From: Palsa-504 sp963800415
GTDB lineage: Bacteria; Actinomycetota; Actinomycetes; Streptosporangiales; Streptosporangiaceae
DNA length: 64,000 nucleotides
Assembly: GCA_963800415.1 (NCBI GenBank)
Contig: CAWDBS010000081.1
Coordinates: 48,811 to 112,810, forward strand
Reading direction: 5' to 3'
Every line of letters starts with the position of its first letter. Within the stretch, counting starts at the first letter, position 1. The notes beneath the pieces were generated by a model. The model worked only from the letters and a program-made list of their open reading frames with translations. It did no database searches and had not been told where the DNA came from. Of this stretch, positions 38,645 through 48,087 are shown piece by piece. The position numbers were made by a program, and so were the translations under genes.

Positions 38645-39638
38645 CTACGTGATCTGACTGGCCGCGGTCTGGACGCCGGCGGCGCGCAGCCGCGCGGCGT
38701 TCCGCTCGTCCAGGGCAGCGTAGGCGCTGATCTCGTCGGCGAAGGCCTGGCGCTCCGCGTCCAGAGCGACGCTCCGGGCCAGCGCGTCCGGGTCGACCTC
38801 GGCCCGGTAGACGAACGTGGCGTTGCCCTCCAGGAGCGGGTGCCACCCGCCCTGGCGGACCTTGAGTGACACCGTGGCCATCCCGCCGGCGTTGCGGACG
38901 ACGACCCGGCGCTCGGGGTCGATCCGGCTGGTGCGGGAGTAGACCGCGCGGGAGGCCGCCATGCCCGAGCCGCACGAGGCGGTGAGCCCGGCGCCGCGCT
39001 CGAACGTCCGGACGAAGACCTCGGCGGGCTCGAACGGGAGCAGCACCGACAGGTTCGCGCCGGCCGGGAACACGTCCGGGCGGGCCGCCACCCGTTCCCC
39101 CATCGCGATCAGGTCGGACTCGACGTACTTGTCGATGACGGTGACCAGATGAGGGTTGGGGATGGTGACGGCGGTGAACTCAAGCGCCGGGTCCAGTTCG
39201 GGCAGCCGGGCCCCGGTCAGCGGGTTCCGGGCGGCCACCACGGGGGTCCCGGGACTGAAGTCGACCGCCGGTTGCTCCAGGCTGATCTGGCGGACGCCCT
39301 CCGGGGTGGTGACGCCGCGGCGGACCGTGTATTCGGCCCGGCCGCTGCGGATCATGGCCGCGTCGGCGCCGCGCCGGTCCAGCACCACCCGGCCCAGGCA
39401 GCGCATACCATTCCCGCAGAACTCGGCGGACGAGCCGTCCGGGTTGAAGAACCAGGCCTGAAGAGTCCGCGGGCTGGCGTCGTAGAAGTAGACGCCGTCG
39501 CCGCCGAACGGGCCGGCCCGGTCGCACAGGCGGCGGACGAAGGCACGCAGGTCATCGTCGGAGGCGAAGTCGCGCGGCGTCATCGCGACCACGAAGATGT
39601 CGTTCTTCGAGCCGTGCGCGTTCAGGATCTCGGCCATC
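38645..39638 (-). CDS. Diaminopimelate epimerase-like protein
   Basis: About 330 residues from ATG 39638 (MAEILNAHGSKNDIFVV). Both catalytic cysteines are in context: SSAEFCGNGMRCLGR and TASCGSGMAASRA. It is therefore a PLP-independent DapF-type racemase/epimerase. The N-terminus AHGSKNDIFV and the long C-terminal tail differ from the usual actinobacterial DapF (GHGTENDF), so it may be a second, specialised epimerase. No lysine or DAP biosynthesis genes are adjacent. It ends 11 bp from the convergent lipid kinase. Confidence 0.78.
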
Positions 39639-39689
39639 CCGGCCAGCCTATCCGGGCCTGCCGCGGCGCGGTGTATCACGCGCCGGGCG

Positions 39690-40220
39690 TCAGGCGCTGA
39701 AGGCGTCCTGCCAGGGAGCGGCCCCCTGAGACGGACTGAACAGCGCGGCCCCGCCCGGGCCGGCCGGGCCGAACGCCGGGTAGGTGGAAAAGCGCATCCC
39801 CTCGGCGTAGTTCCGCAGCGCCACCCGGGATCGGTCGAGCATGTTGGTGGGCAGGTTCCCGACCGGGAACCAGCGTGCCTCGGGCGAGGTGTACTCGTCC
39901 TGCCAGCCGGACACGGTCAGGAAGAAGGCGATCCGTCCGCTGCCGGACACGTCGTGCATGACGTGCGCGAGGGACACGTTCTCGGCGCGGATGGCGATGG
40001 CCGCCTCGGCCGAGGCCACCCGGATCGCCGTCTCGACGATCGTTTCCCGATCGGCCAGCTGACCTGTCGGCGGTTCGTAGGCACCGTCGCCGTAGCCCGT
40101 GTTGGCTCGCTCCCGCAACAGGATGTTTCCGTTCCTCATCAGCAAGAGGATGACGTCCACGACAACCCTGCGGCGGTGCTGAACCTCCGCAGTGATCGCG
40201 GTGTCGCCGACTGTGCTCAT
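39690..40220 (-). CDS. NUDIX-fold protein with a degenerate Nudix box
   Basis: 176 residues from ATG 40220 (MSTVGDTAITAEVQHRRRVV). DVILLLMRNGNILLRERANTGYGDGAYEPP leads to GQLADRETIVETAIRVASAEAAI, which aligns with the Nudix box GX5EX7REUXEEXGU. In place of REUXEEXGU it reads RVASAEAAI, so two metal-binding Glu residues are missing or changed. It may bind nucleotides without hydrolysing them. AHVMHDVSGSGRIAFFLTVSGWQ is otherwise normal for the fold. Confidence 0.8.
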   Translation of the reverse strand: MSTVGDTAITAEVQHRRRVVVDVILLLMRNGNILLRERANTGYGDGAYEPPTGQLADRETIVETAIRVASAEAAIAIRAENVSLAHVMHDVSGSGRIAFFLTVSGWQDEYTSPEARWFPVGNLPTNMLDRSRVALRNYAEGMRFSTYPAFGPAGPGGAALFSPSQGAAPWQDAFSA

Positions 40221-40969
40221 AGTGACCGCCGCCTCGCCGCGCACCCCAAACCCCCAACCCCTACCTGAGCCCCTGCCCGGCGCATTCCGGTTCCTTTACG
40301 CACTGCCCAGGAACCAGCACGGTACCTCCGCAGGTCTGTGGATCGCCATGTGCACAAGACCGGACAACCTGTGGATGAGGAGGGAAAACGATCTACCGGC
40401 TGTGGATACGATCACAGACTCGCCTTAGCAGGAAGGCAACGGGGCTGTGGAGAATCAGGCGGCCATGTGGACGAGCGGAAGCCGAGAATAGCTGAAAACC
40501 ACGCGTTCAGGGTGATGAACGCGACGCCCTCGGTGATCTCCAGGTCAGCCATCGGTTTGGTTCCCCGGCTGGCTATCGGTCACCTGCCCATCATGCCGTG
40601 CTTTGATGGCTGGGGTCGCAGTGCTGCGCGATTTTGCACCTATGGCATTACGACGGCGCCGCACGGCAGGTGCCCTGACGAGCCGCGACGGCCTTTCGGA
40701 AGTCCCATTCGGGCTTTATCCCTAAATTTTCCCAACATATGGTCATGCCCGGGGATCATCACTAGCATTCCCTCTACCGGACTGTGGTGCACGTGCAGAA
40801 CGGTGCCCTTCGCCAGCTCCGGGCCCTCGGCGAGTCTCCCGGGAACGGCGGACGGATCGCGTTCGCAGGTGGCCATCACCGCGGTTGTGGCGGCCTGCCG
40901 GAACTGAGGAACGGCCGCGTCAGGACCTTGATCCTGGCCGCCGAGGCAACGCGGGAGAGGCCTGTCGAC
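40221..40969. other. 749-bp intergenic region before the NB-ARC/TPR genes
   Basis: The only stretch of this length without a convincing gene. The first third carries the DnaA-box-like cluster. The rest is AT-richer than the genes (for example CCCTAAATTTTCCCAACATA near 40721) and must hold the promoter of the STAND gene. Open frames across it lack conserved features. Confidence 0.6.
40337..40474. promoter_or_regulatory. Cluster of DnaA-box-like sites
   Basis: Six 9-mers close to TGTGGATAA (complement of TTATCCACA) within 138 bp: TGTGGATCG 40337, TGTGCACAA 40349, TGTGGATGA 40370, TGTGGATAC 40401, TGTGGAGAA 40446, TGTGGACGA 40466. All but the near-palindromic second lie in one orientation. Confidence 0.5.
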
Positions 40970-43327
40970 GTGTTTGCGGAGCGGACCGGAACGCCGCCGC
41001 ATGCTCCGGTGAGGCTGTCCGGGATCGTCCCGCCGCTCGCCGACTCGTTTCACCAGCGTCCGGAAACCGGGCTGGACCTGCGGGCGGCCCTGTATCCGGG
41101 CGACCTCGTGGTGCTGACCGACGGCGAGGAAACCGCCGCCGCGCCCGCGGGCCAGGGCGGCACGGGCAAGACGCAGCTCGCGGTGGCGTTCACCCACGCG
41201 CTGTGGGGCGCCCGTGCGGTCGACACGCTGGTCTGGGTCTCGGCGACCAGCCGGGAGGCGATCATCACCGGCTTCGCGCAAGCGGCCAGGACGGTCGGCG
41301 TCGCCGATCAGGCGCTGTCCGCCGAGGCCGCCGCGGGCCGCTTCAACGGCTGGCTGGCGCATACCAGGCGCCGGTGGGCGCTGATCCTGGACGACCTGGC
41401 CAGCCTGGCCGACCTGGAGGACCTCTGGCCCGCGGGTCCGGCCGGGCAGGTCGTGATCACCACCCGGCTGCCAGAGACCGTGCTCCAGGCCGGGCTGGGC
41501 TCGTCCCAGAGTCCGTGGAATGCCCAGGTGACCGGGCCGCGGATCGCCGCGGTCGGGGGGTTCAGCCGCCGTGAGGTGCTGGCCTACCTGAGCGCCCGGC
41601 TGACCGACTTTCCCGGCCAGCGGGTCGAGGCCCTTGACCTGGGCGAGGACCTGGACGGGCTGCCGCTCGCACTGGCCCAGGCCGCCGCCGTGATGAGCGT
41701 GAGCCGGCTGAGCTGCCGGGAATACCGCGGCCGGCTCGGCGAGCGGCGCGAGCATATGTCCGCGGTCCGGGTCGACGGCGTCTCCTCCGCCGTGCTGGCC
41801 ACCTGGTCGCTGGCGGCGGAGTGCGCGCACGAGCTACCGCCCACGGGCGCCGCCTGGCCGGCCCTCGCGCTGGCCGCCATGCTCGACCCGCACGGCATCC
41901 CCGGCGCCGTGCTGACCAGCCCGGCCGGCTGCGGCTACGTGGCCGGCCGGCCGAGCACCGCGGACACGGCCGACCAGGGCATGGTCCGCGCGGCCATGAC
42001 CAACCTGGCCCGGGTCGGCCTGGTCAGCATCGCCCCCGCCAGCGCGGTCCGGACGGTTCGGATACACCCGAGCGTCCAGGCCGCGGTGCGCGCCTACCTG
42101 CCGCCCGCGGACTTCGAGCAGGCCGTGCTCGCCGCGGCGGAGGCGCTGCTGCAGGCCTGGCCGGAAGCCGGCCGGAACCGGGACCCGCTCGAACCGGCAC
42201 AACTGGAGCAGGCCCAGCTCGAGCAGGCTCCGATCGAGCAAGCCCAGCTCGAGCAAGCCCAGCTGGAGCAGGCACTCCGGGACTGCACCGGCGCGCTATC
42301 GGCGGCCGACAGTGCCGTGGCGCAGGCCGCTGGCCCGCGCCACGCCGCCCGCGCCCGTCCCCTGGTCCGGCCCCACGTGAGCATGCTGTGGCAACCGGAG
42401 GCCCACCCGGTGCTGTTCCGCACGGGGCTGAGCCTAGGGGCCGACGGGCTGGCCGAATCCGCCATCACGTACTGGCAGACCATGCTCATCACCAGCACCC
42501 GGCTGCTCGGCGACGGGCACGCCAACGCGGTGACAGCCCGGGACGGGCTGGCCGCCGCCTACGAGTCGGCCGGGCGATTCGGCGACGCGATCACGGTGTT
42601 CTCTGCCGCGCTGGCCGACCGTGAGCGCACCCAGGGACCCGAACATCCGGATACGCTCACCGCGCGCGGGCACCTCGCCCACGCCTACTCCAGCGCCGGG
42701 CGGCCGGCCGAGGCGGTCGCGCTGTACGAGCAGGTGGTGGCCGGCGCCAACCGCCAGCTCGGCGCCGCGCATCCGATCACGCTGGCCGCGCGGGCCAGCC
42801 TGGCGGACGCGTACCAGGCGACCGCCCGGGGCAAGGATGCGCTGACCGCGTACCAGATGCTGCTGACCGACTCGGAACGGCTGCTCGGCGCGTGGCACCC
42901 CAGCACGCTGGCCACCCGGGACCGGCTAGCCGCCGCCTTCCTGGCCAACCGCCAGCCCAGGGACGCCATCGAGCACTACAAACGGCTGGTCGCGGACACC
43001 GAGGCGGCGGCCGGCCGCGATCATCCGGACGTGATCGCGGCGCGCACCAGCCTGGCATCGGCCTATCACCGGGGCGGCAAGCTGAAGGACGCGATCGCGC
43101 TCTGCCACCGGGTGCTGGCCGATCAGGAGCGGATCGCCGGCGCCGATCACCCGGACGCGATCACCGCCCGGGCCAACCTGGCCGCGGCTTACCAGCAGGC
43201 CGGGCGGCTCAGCGACGCCATTCACCACTACGAGCAGGCGCTGGCCGACAGCGAGCGGATGCTCGGCCCGGATCACCCGACGACCAGGACGGTGCGCGAG
43301 AACCTGGCGGCCGTTACCCGGAACTGA
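40970..43327 (+). CDS. NB-ARC/TPR STAND protein, copy 1
   Basis: About 785 residues from GTG 40970, chosen because GGGAGAGG lies upstream and the start region aligns with that of copy 2. After a short N-terminus (RLSGIVPPLADSF) come Walker A GQGGTGKTQLAV, Walker B WALILDDLA, sensor VVITTRLPE, GLPLALAQAAAV, and a winged-helix end with RIHPSVQAAVRAY. A Gln/Glu-rich pentapeptide repeat (AQLEQ) follows. The C-terminus has six kinesin-light-chain-type 42-residue TPRs (HPDTLTAR...LAAAYQ) plus a cap. No effector domain is seen. STAND ATPases of this type sense a ligand and oligomerise; the ligand here is unknown. Confidence 0.88.
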   Translation: MFAERTGTPPHAPVRLSGIVPPLADSFHQRPETGLDLRAALYPGDLVVLTDGEETAAAPAGQGGTGKTQLAVAFTHALWGARAVDTLVWVSATSREAIITGFAQAARTVGVADQALSAEAAAGRFNGWLAHTRRRWALILDDLASLADLEDLWPAGPAGQVVITTRLPETVLQAGLGSSQSPWNAQVTGPRIAAVGGFSRREVLAYLSARLTDFPGQRVEALDLGEDLDGLPLALAQAAAVMSVSRLSCREYRGRLGERREHMSAVRVDGVSSAVLATWSLAAECAHELPPTGAAWPALALAAMLDPHGIPGAVLTSPAGCGYVAGRPSTADTADQGMVRAAMTNLARVGLVSIAPASAVRTVRIHPSVQAAVRAYLPPADFEQAVLAAAEALLQAWPEAGRNRDPLEPAQLEQAQLEQAPIEQAQLEQAQLEQALRDCTGALSAADSAVAQAAGPRHAARARPLVRPHVSMLWQPEAHPVLFRTGLSLGADGLAESAITYWQTMLITSTRLLGDGHANAVTARDGLAAAYESAGRFGDAITVFSAALADRERTQGPEHPDTLTARGHLAHAYSSAGRPAEAVALYEQVVAGANRQLGAAHPITLAARASLADAYQATARGKDALTAYQMLLTDSERLLGAWHPSTLATRDRLAAAFLANRQPRDAIEHYKRLVADTEAAAGRDHPDVIAARTSLASAYHRGGKLKDAIALCHRVLADQERIAGADHPDAITARANLAAAYQQAGRLSDAIHHYEQALADSERMLGPDHPTTRTVRENLAAVTRN
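42186..42275. repeat. 15-bp tandem repeat encoding AQLEQ units
   Basis: Six units of the type CAGCTCGAGCAGGCC within the STAND copy 1 linker; copy 2 has only two comparable units (about 44866-44890). Confidence 0.85.
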
Positions 43328-43621
43328 GCCAGCGCCGGCCGGGAGCCGGCTAAAACAGGAAACAGCCAGTCAGATCGCACTACAATCGCAGCGCGATGCT
43401 ACTACGAAGAGTACACAGATAGTTACAGTTATTGGCGCCACAGTAGCATACTGTTGACTTCTCGCGACTTATAGCCATCAGGCGGAGAACTGATTATCAT
43501 GCCATGTACGTCGGGCCGTGTGGCCCGCCCAGGGCCGTGACCTGGATTGGATTGGCCCAGGCTCATCAGTGCCGGTTTCAACTAAGCCGGGGAAACGAGG
43601 GGGCGAGAAAGGCTGTCGATC
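43328..43621. promoter_or_regulatory. AT-rich intergenic region before STAND copy 2
   Basis: 294 bp clearly lower in GC than the flanking genes, for example ACAGATAGTTACAGTTATTG near 43415. A possible -35 TTGACT stands near 43453. It holds no convincing gene. The last 20 bp (GGGCGAGAAAGGCTGTCGAT) align with the ribosome-binding region of copy 1. Confidence 0.5.
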
Positions 43622-46132
43622 ATGGCCGTGCAGCAAGCGGAAACCGTAGCTGGTCCGGGGCCTGGAGTGCTGCTGTCCGGGACCGTGCCGCCGCTCGCCG
43701 ATGCTTATTACCCGCGTCAGCAGACCGGGCCTGACCTGACCAGCAGCCTGCGCCCCGGGGAAACCGTGGTGCTGGTCCACGGTGCGGAGACCGAGCTGAT
43801 GCCGACCGCCCAGGGCGGCACGGGCAAGACGCAGCTGGCGGTCGAGTTCACCCACGCCATGTGGAACAGCCGGGCGGTGGAGGTCCTGGTCTGGGTGACC
43901 GCCGCCAGCAGGGAATCGATCGTCGCCGGCTTCGCCCAGGCGGCGAACACGGTCGACGCCAGCCCGCCGGACGAGGGCGCCGAGACCGCCGCGGCCCGCT
44001 TCGTGTCCTGGCTGGCCCGCACCCGGCGGCCGTGGGTCCTGGTCCTCGACGACCTCGCCGAGCTGAGCGACCTGGAGGAGCTGTGGCCAGGCTCATCCGG
44101 CCGGGTCGTGATCACCACGCGGCTGCCCGCCAGCACCTTCCAGGGCGGCACGGCCGAGGGCACCGCAGCCGGCCTGGCTTACGACGGCGGGAACCTGCGG
44201 GTCGTCCCGGTGGGCGGGCTGAGCCGCCGTGAGGCGCTGGATTACGTCACCTCCCAGCTCACCGATCACCCCGACCAGCGGATCGAGGCGCTGGACCTGG
44301 GCGAGGACCTGAACGGGCTGCCGCTCGGGCTGGCCCAGGCCACCGCGGTGATGAGCGCCCGCGGGCAGGGCTGCCGGGAGTACCGCGCGCTGCTGGCCGA
44401 GCGGATCCCGCACATGCCCGCCGTGCCGGGCGTCTCGGCGGCGGTGCTGGCCACCTGGTCCATCGCCGCGGAGTGCGCGCACGAGCTGCCGCCGGCCGGG
44501 CTGGCCTGGCCGACGCTGGTGCTGACCGCGATGCTTGATCACCACGGGGTGCCGGGCGCCGTGCTGACCAGCCCGACCGCCTGCGGCTACATTGCCGGCC
44601 GGCCCAGTGGCGCGAACGGGGCCGACCAGAACATGGTCCGCGCCGCCATCAACAACCTGGCCCAGGCCGGCCTGATCACCATCGACCCTGCCAGCGCGGT
44701 CCGCACGGTGCGGATGCACGCCAGCGTGCAGGCCGCGGTGCGGGCCTACTTGCCGCCGGCCGAGCTGGACCAGGTCGTGCTGGCCGCCGCGGACGCGCTG
44801 CTGGAGACCTGGCCGGCTAGCGACGACCAGGACCGGGCGGAGCAGGCCCATATCGACCGCACACAGCTCGAGCAGGCTCAGCTCGCGCAGGCCCTGTGGG
44901 ACTGCGCGGCGGCGCTGGGGTCCGCCGACGGCGGCCTGCTGTGGAAGCCGGAGGCCCACCCGCTGCTGTTCCGGGCCGGGCTGTCGCTGGAGCGCTGCAG
45001 GCTGTCCGAGGCGGCCATCACCTACTGGAAGTCCATGGTGGCCACCAGTACCCGGCTGCTCGGGGCCGCCCACGCCAACGCCGTGGTGGCCAGGGACAGG
45101 CTCGCCGCGGCGTACGAGGCGGCCGGGAAGTCCGCCGACGCCATCGCGGTGTTCCAGATCGCGCTGGCCGAACGGGAACAGAACCAGGGACCCGAGCACG
45201 CCGAGACCATCGCGGCGCGTGCCCATCTGGCCCACGCCTACCAGTCGGCCGGACGGCCCGCCGATGCCATCGCCTTGTACGAGCGCGCGGTGGCCGACGC
45301 CGGACGGCTGCTCGGCTCGGCCCACCCGGTCACCCTGGACGGCCGGGCCAGCCTGGCCCAGGCCTACCAGTCGGCCGGGCAACCCCGGGAGGCGATCGCG
45401 GCGTACGAACTCCTGCTGGCCGACGCCGAACGCAAGCTCGGCGCCGGCCATCCCACCACGCTGAGCGCCCGCTCCCAGCTCGGCGCGGCCTACGCGGCCA
45501 GCGGGCGGGCGAAGGAGGCGATCGGGCAGTACCAGCGGGCGATGGCGGACCAGGAGCGGATGCGCAGACCGGACCATCCCGACACCATCGCGGCCCGGGC
45601 CAGCCTCGCCTCGGCGTTCCGCGCGGCCGGGAAGCACAAGGATGCCATCGCGCAGTATGAGCGGGTGCTGACCGACCGGGAACGGATCACGGGGCCGGAC
45701 CACCCGGACGCGATCGCGGCCCGGGCCAACCTGGCCTACGCCTACCGCAGCGCCGGGCGGCTGCGCGAAGCCCTCCTGCTGTACGAGCGGACGCTCGCGG
45801 ACCGGCTTCGGGTCCAGGGGCCGGATCACCGGGACACCCTGACCGCGCGGTCCACCCTGGCCGCGGCCTACCAGCAGGCCCGCCGGATGGCCGACGCCAT
45901 CCCGCAGTACGAGCGCGCGGTGGCCGACAGCGAGCGGATGCTCGGGCCCGGCGACCTGGAAACCCTGACCACCCGCTGTAACCTGGCCACCGCCTACTAC
46001 ACCGCCGGGCGGCTCACCGATGTGGTCGCGGTCTTGCAACGCGCTCTCACCGACTGCGAGCGCCACCTAGGAAATGACCATCAGATGACCCAGACCGTGC
46101 GCGAGAACCTCGACGCCGCCACCCAGGCCTGA
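43622..46132 (+). CDS. NB-ARC/TPR STAND protein, copy 2
   Basis: 836 residues, a paralogue of the preceding gene over its whole length. Walker A AQGGTGKTQLAV, Walker B WVLVLDDLA, VVITTRLPA, GLPLGLAQATAV and RMHASVQAAVRAY are conserved. The TPR region has eight full kinesin-light-chain-type repeats plus a cap, two more than copy 1, while the AQLEQ linker is shorter. Repeat number thus varies between otherwise similar sensors, as expected when the TPR domain reads a variable partner. No TIR, protease or nuclease domain is attached. Confidence 0.9.
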   Translation: MAVQQAETVAGPGPGVLLSGTVPPLADAYYPRQQTGPDLTSSLRPGETVVLVHGAETELMPTAQGGTGKTQLAVEFTHAMWNSRAVEVLVWVTAASRESIVAGFAQAANTVDASPPDEGAETAAARFVSWLARTRRPWVLVLDDLAELSDLEELWPGSSGRVVITTRLPASTFQGGTAEGTAAGLAYDGGNLRVVPVGGLSRREALDYVTSQLTDHPDQRIEALDLGEDLNGLPLGLAQATAVMSARGQGCREYRALLAERIPHMPAVPGVSAAVLATWSIAAECAHELPPAGLAWPTLVLTAMLDHHGVPGAVLTSPTACGYIAGRPSGANGADQNMVRAAINNLAQAGLITIDPASAVRTVRMHASVQAAVRAYLPPAELDQVVLAAADALLETWPASDDQDRAEQAHIDRTQLEQAQLAQALWDCAAALGSADGGLLWKPEAHPLLFRAGLSLERCRLSEAAITYWKSMVATSTRLLGAAHANAVVARDRLAAAYEAAGKSADAIAVFQIALAEREQNQGPEHAETIAARAHLAHAYQSAGRPADAIALYERAVADAGRLLGSAHPVTLDGRASLAQAYQSAGQPREAIAAYELLLADAERKLGAGHPTTLSARSQLGAAYAASGRAKEAIGQYQRAMADQERMRRPDHPDTIAARASLASAFRAAGKHKDAIAQYERVLTDRERITGPDHPDAIAARANLAYAYRSAGRLREALLLYERTLADRLRVQGPDHRDTLTARSTLAAAYQQARRMADAIPQYERAVADSERMLGPGDLETLTTRCNLATAYYTAGRLTDVVAVLQRALTDCERHLGNDHQMTQTVRENLDAATQA

Positions 46133-46250
46133 CGGCGCGCCCGCGAGCCAAAGGGCCCGCGGTGCCGCCTGGACTGAGCAGCGAGGAACGAGCGACGATG
46201 GAAGGCGGCGCCGCAACGGCGCCCCGGAAGCGAGTGGAGGCAGAGCACCC

Positions 46251-47960
46251 ATGGCAGCTCATCCCTACGACTTCGTCATCGTCGGCGGCGGATCCGCGGG
46301 CAGCGCGCTGGCGAACCGGCTGTCCGCCGACCCTGGCGCGCGGGTGCTACTGCTCGAGGCCGGCCGCCCGGACTATATCTGGGACCCGTTCATCCACATG
46401 CCCGCTGCGCTCACCTTCCCGATCGGCAGCCGCTTCTACGACTGGAAATATGAAAGCGAGCCGGAGCCGCACCTGAACGGGCGGCGCATCTACCACGCCC
46501 GGGGGAAGGTCCTGGGCGGGTCGAGCAGCATCAACGGGATGATCTTCCAGCGCGGCAACCCGCTGGACTACGAGCGCTGGGCCGCGGATCCGGGTATGGC
46601 CGAGTGGGACTACGCGCACTGCCTGCCCTACTTCAAGCGGATGGAGAACTGCCTGGCCGCGGAGGAGAACGACCCGTTCCGCGGGCACACCGGGCCGCTG
46701 GTACTCGAGCGGGGCCCGGCCACCAACCCGCTGTTCGGCGCGTTCTTCGCCGCCGTGCAGCAGGCCGGCTACCAGCTCACCGACGACGTGAACGGCTACC
46801 GGCAGGAGGGCTTCGCCCCGTTCGACCGGAACGTCCACCGCGGCCGGCGGCTGTCCGCCGCGCGGGCCTACCTGTACCCGGTGATGAGCCGGCCCAACCT
46901 CACCGTGGCCACCCGCGCCTTCGCTACCAAGATCATCTTTGACGGCCCGCGCGCGGTCGGCGTGGAGTTCCGGCACGAGGGCAAGGTCAAGCGGGTCCGG
47001 TCCGATGAGCTCATCTTGTCCGGCGGGGCGATCAACTCCCCGCAATTGCTCCAGCTGTCTGGCGTGGGCAACGCCGCGGAGCTGTCCCCGTTCGGCATCG
47101 AGGTGGTCGCCGACCTGCCCGGCGTGGGCGAGAACCTGCAGGACCACCTGGAGGTGTACATCCAGTACGGCTCGAAGCTCCCGGTCTCGGTCGCGCCGGC
47201 GCTCAAGTGGCGCAACCGCCCCATGGTCGGGGCGAAGTGGCTGTTCGGGCGGACCGGGCCTGGCGCCACCAACCACTTCGAGGGCGGCGGCTTCGCCCGC
47301 AGCAACGACGAGGTGGTCTACCCGAACCTGATGTTCCACTTCCTGCCCATCGCGATCCGCTACGACGGCTCGCAGCCCGCGGGCGGGCACGGGTACCAGG
47401 TGCACATCGGCCCGATGTACTCCGACTCCCGCGGCACCTGCAAGATCACCTCGCGCGACCCGCGCGTCCATCCCGCGCTGCGGTTCAACTACGTGTCCAC
47501 GCCGACCGACCGGCGGGAGTGGGTGGAGGCGATCCAGATCGCCAGGAAGATCCTGACCCAGCCCGCCTTCGATGACTACAACGCGGGCGAGCTGTCGCCC
47601 GGCCCTTCGGTGCAGACCGACGAGGAGATCCTGGCCTGGGTGGCCAAGGACGCCGAGACCGCGCTGCACCCGTCCTGCACGACCAAGATGGGCACCGATC
47701 CGATGGCGGTGACCGACCCGGCCAGCCTGCGGGTGCACGGCCTGGCGGGGCTCCGGGTCGTTGACGCCTCGGTGATGCCCTACGTCACCAACGGCAACAT
47801 CTACGCGCCGGTGATGATGACCGCGGAGAAGGCCGCCGACCTGATTCTGGGCAATACGCCGCTGCCGCCGGAGCCGGTGGAGTTCTTCCGCCGGGACCGC
47901 GATCCGGTGCGGACGGGCGAGAACCAGGTCCGTTCGGATGATTTGAACAGGCGATTGTGA
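46251..47960 (+). CDS. betA: GMC oxidoreductase, choline dehydrogenase-like
   Basis: 569 residues, with GTGGAGGCAG before the ATG. FAD-binding start YDFVIVGGGSAGSALANRLS, then GKVLGGSSSINGMIFQRGN, GGAINSPQLLQLSGVG, and the catalytic-region HPSCTTKMG and NGNIYAPVMMTAEKAAD with its Asn. This matches choline dehydrogenase (BetA), which oxidises choline to betaine aldehyde and on to glycine betaine. No betaine-aldehyde dehydrogenase is adjacent. Other alcohol substrates are possible in this large family. Confidence 0.88.
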   Translation: MAAHPYDFVIVGGGSAGSALANRLSADPGARVLLLEAGRPDYIWDPFIHMPAALTFPIGSRFYDWKYESEPEPHLNGRRIYHARGKVLGGSSSINGMIFQRGNPLDYERWAADPGMAEWDYAHCLPYFKRMENCLAAEENDPFRGHTGPLVLERGPATNPLFGAFFAAVQQAGYQLTDDVNGYRQEGFAPFDRNVHRGRRLSAARAYLYPVMSRPNLTVATRAFATKIIFDGPRAVGVEFRHEGKVKRVRSDELILSGGAINSPQLLQLSGVGNAAELSPFGIEVVADLPGVGENLQDHLEVYIQYGSKLPVSVAPALKWRNRPMVGAKWLFGRTGPGATNHFEGGGFARSNDEVVYPNLMFHFLPIAIRYDGSQPAGGHGYQVHIGPMYSDSRGTCKITSRDPRVHPALRFNYVSTPTDRREWVEAIQIARKILTQPAFDDYNAGELSPGPSVQTDEEILAWVAKDAETALHPSCTTKMGTDPMAVTDPASLRVHGLAGLRVVDASVMPYVTNGNIYAPVMMTAEKAADLILGNTPLPPEPVEFFRRDRDPVRTGENQVRSDDLNRRL

Positions 47961-48087
47961 TGTGACCGAACGGACTGGGTGTCTGCCCCTGCCCCCACAA
48001 CGTGGGATTCTTTACCCGAAAACTAGACAGAACGGCCATCACTCACCATCATCGAACTGGCACGGGTAAGACGAGGAGCGACCTGGC

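Noticed and set aside
40337..40474. Chromosomal origin of replication
   Set aside because: No dnaA, dnaN, recF, gyrB or rpmH nearby, and no AT-rich unwinding region; recorded only as a DnaA-box-like cluster.
40338..40907. 189-codon frame in the region before the STAND genes
   Set aside because: No conserved motif, no ribosome-binding site, and composition unlike the neighbours; treated as intergenic.
44093..46066. A 657-codon open frame antisense to the second STAND gene
   Set aside because: High-GC third-codon bias opens antisense frames. The product is Gly/Arg/Val-rich with no motifs, while the plus strand encodes a conserved NB-ARC/TPR protein.
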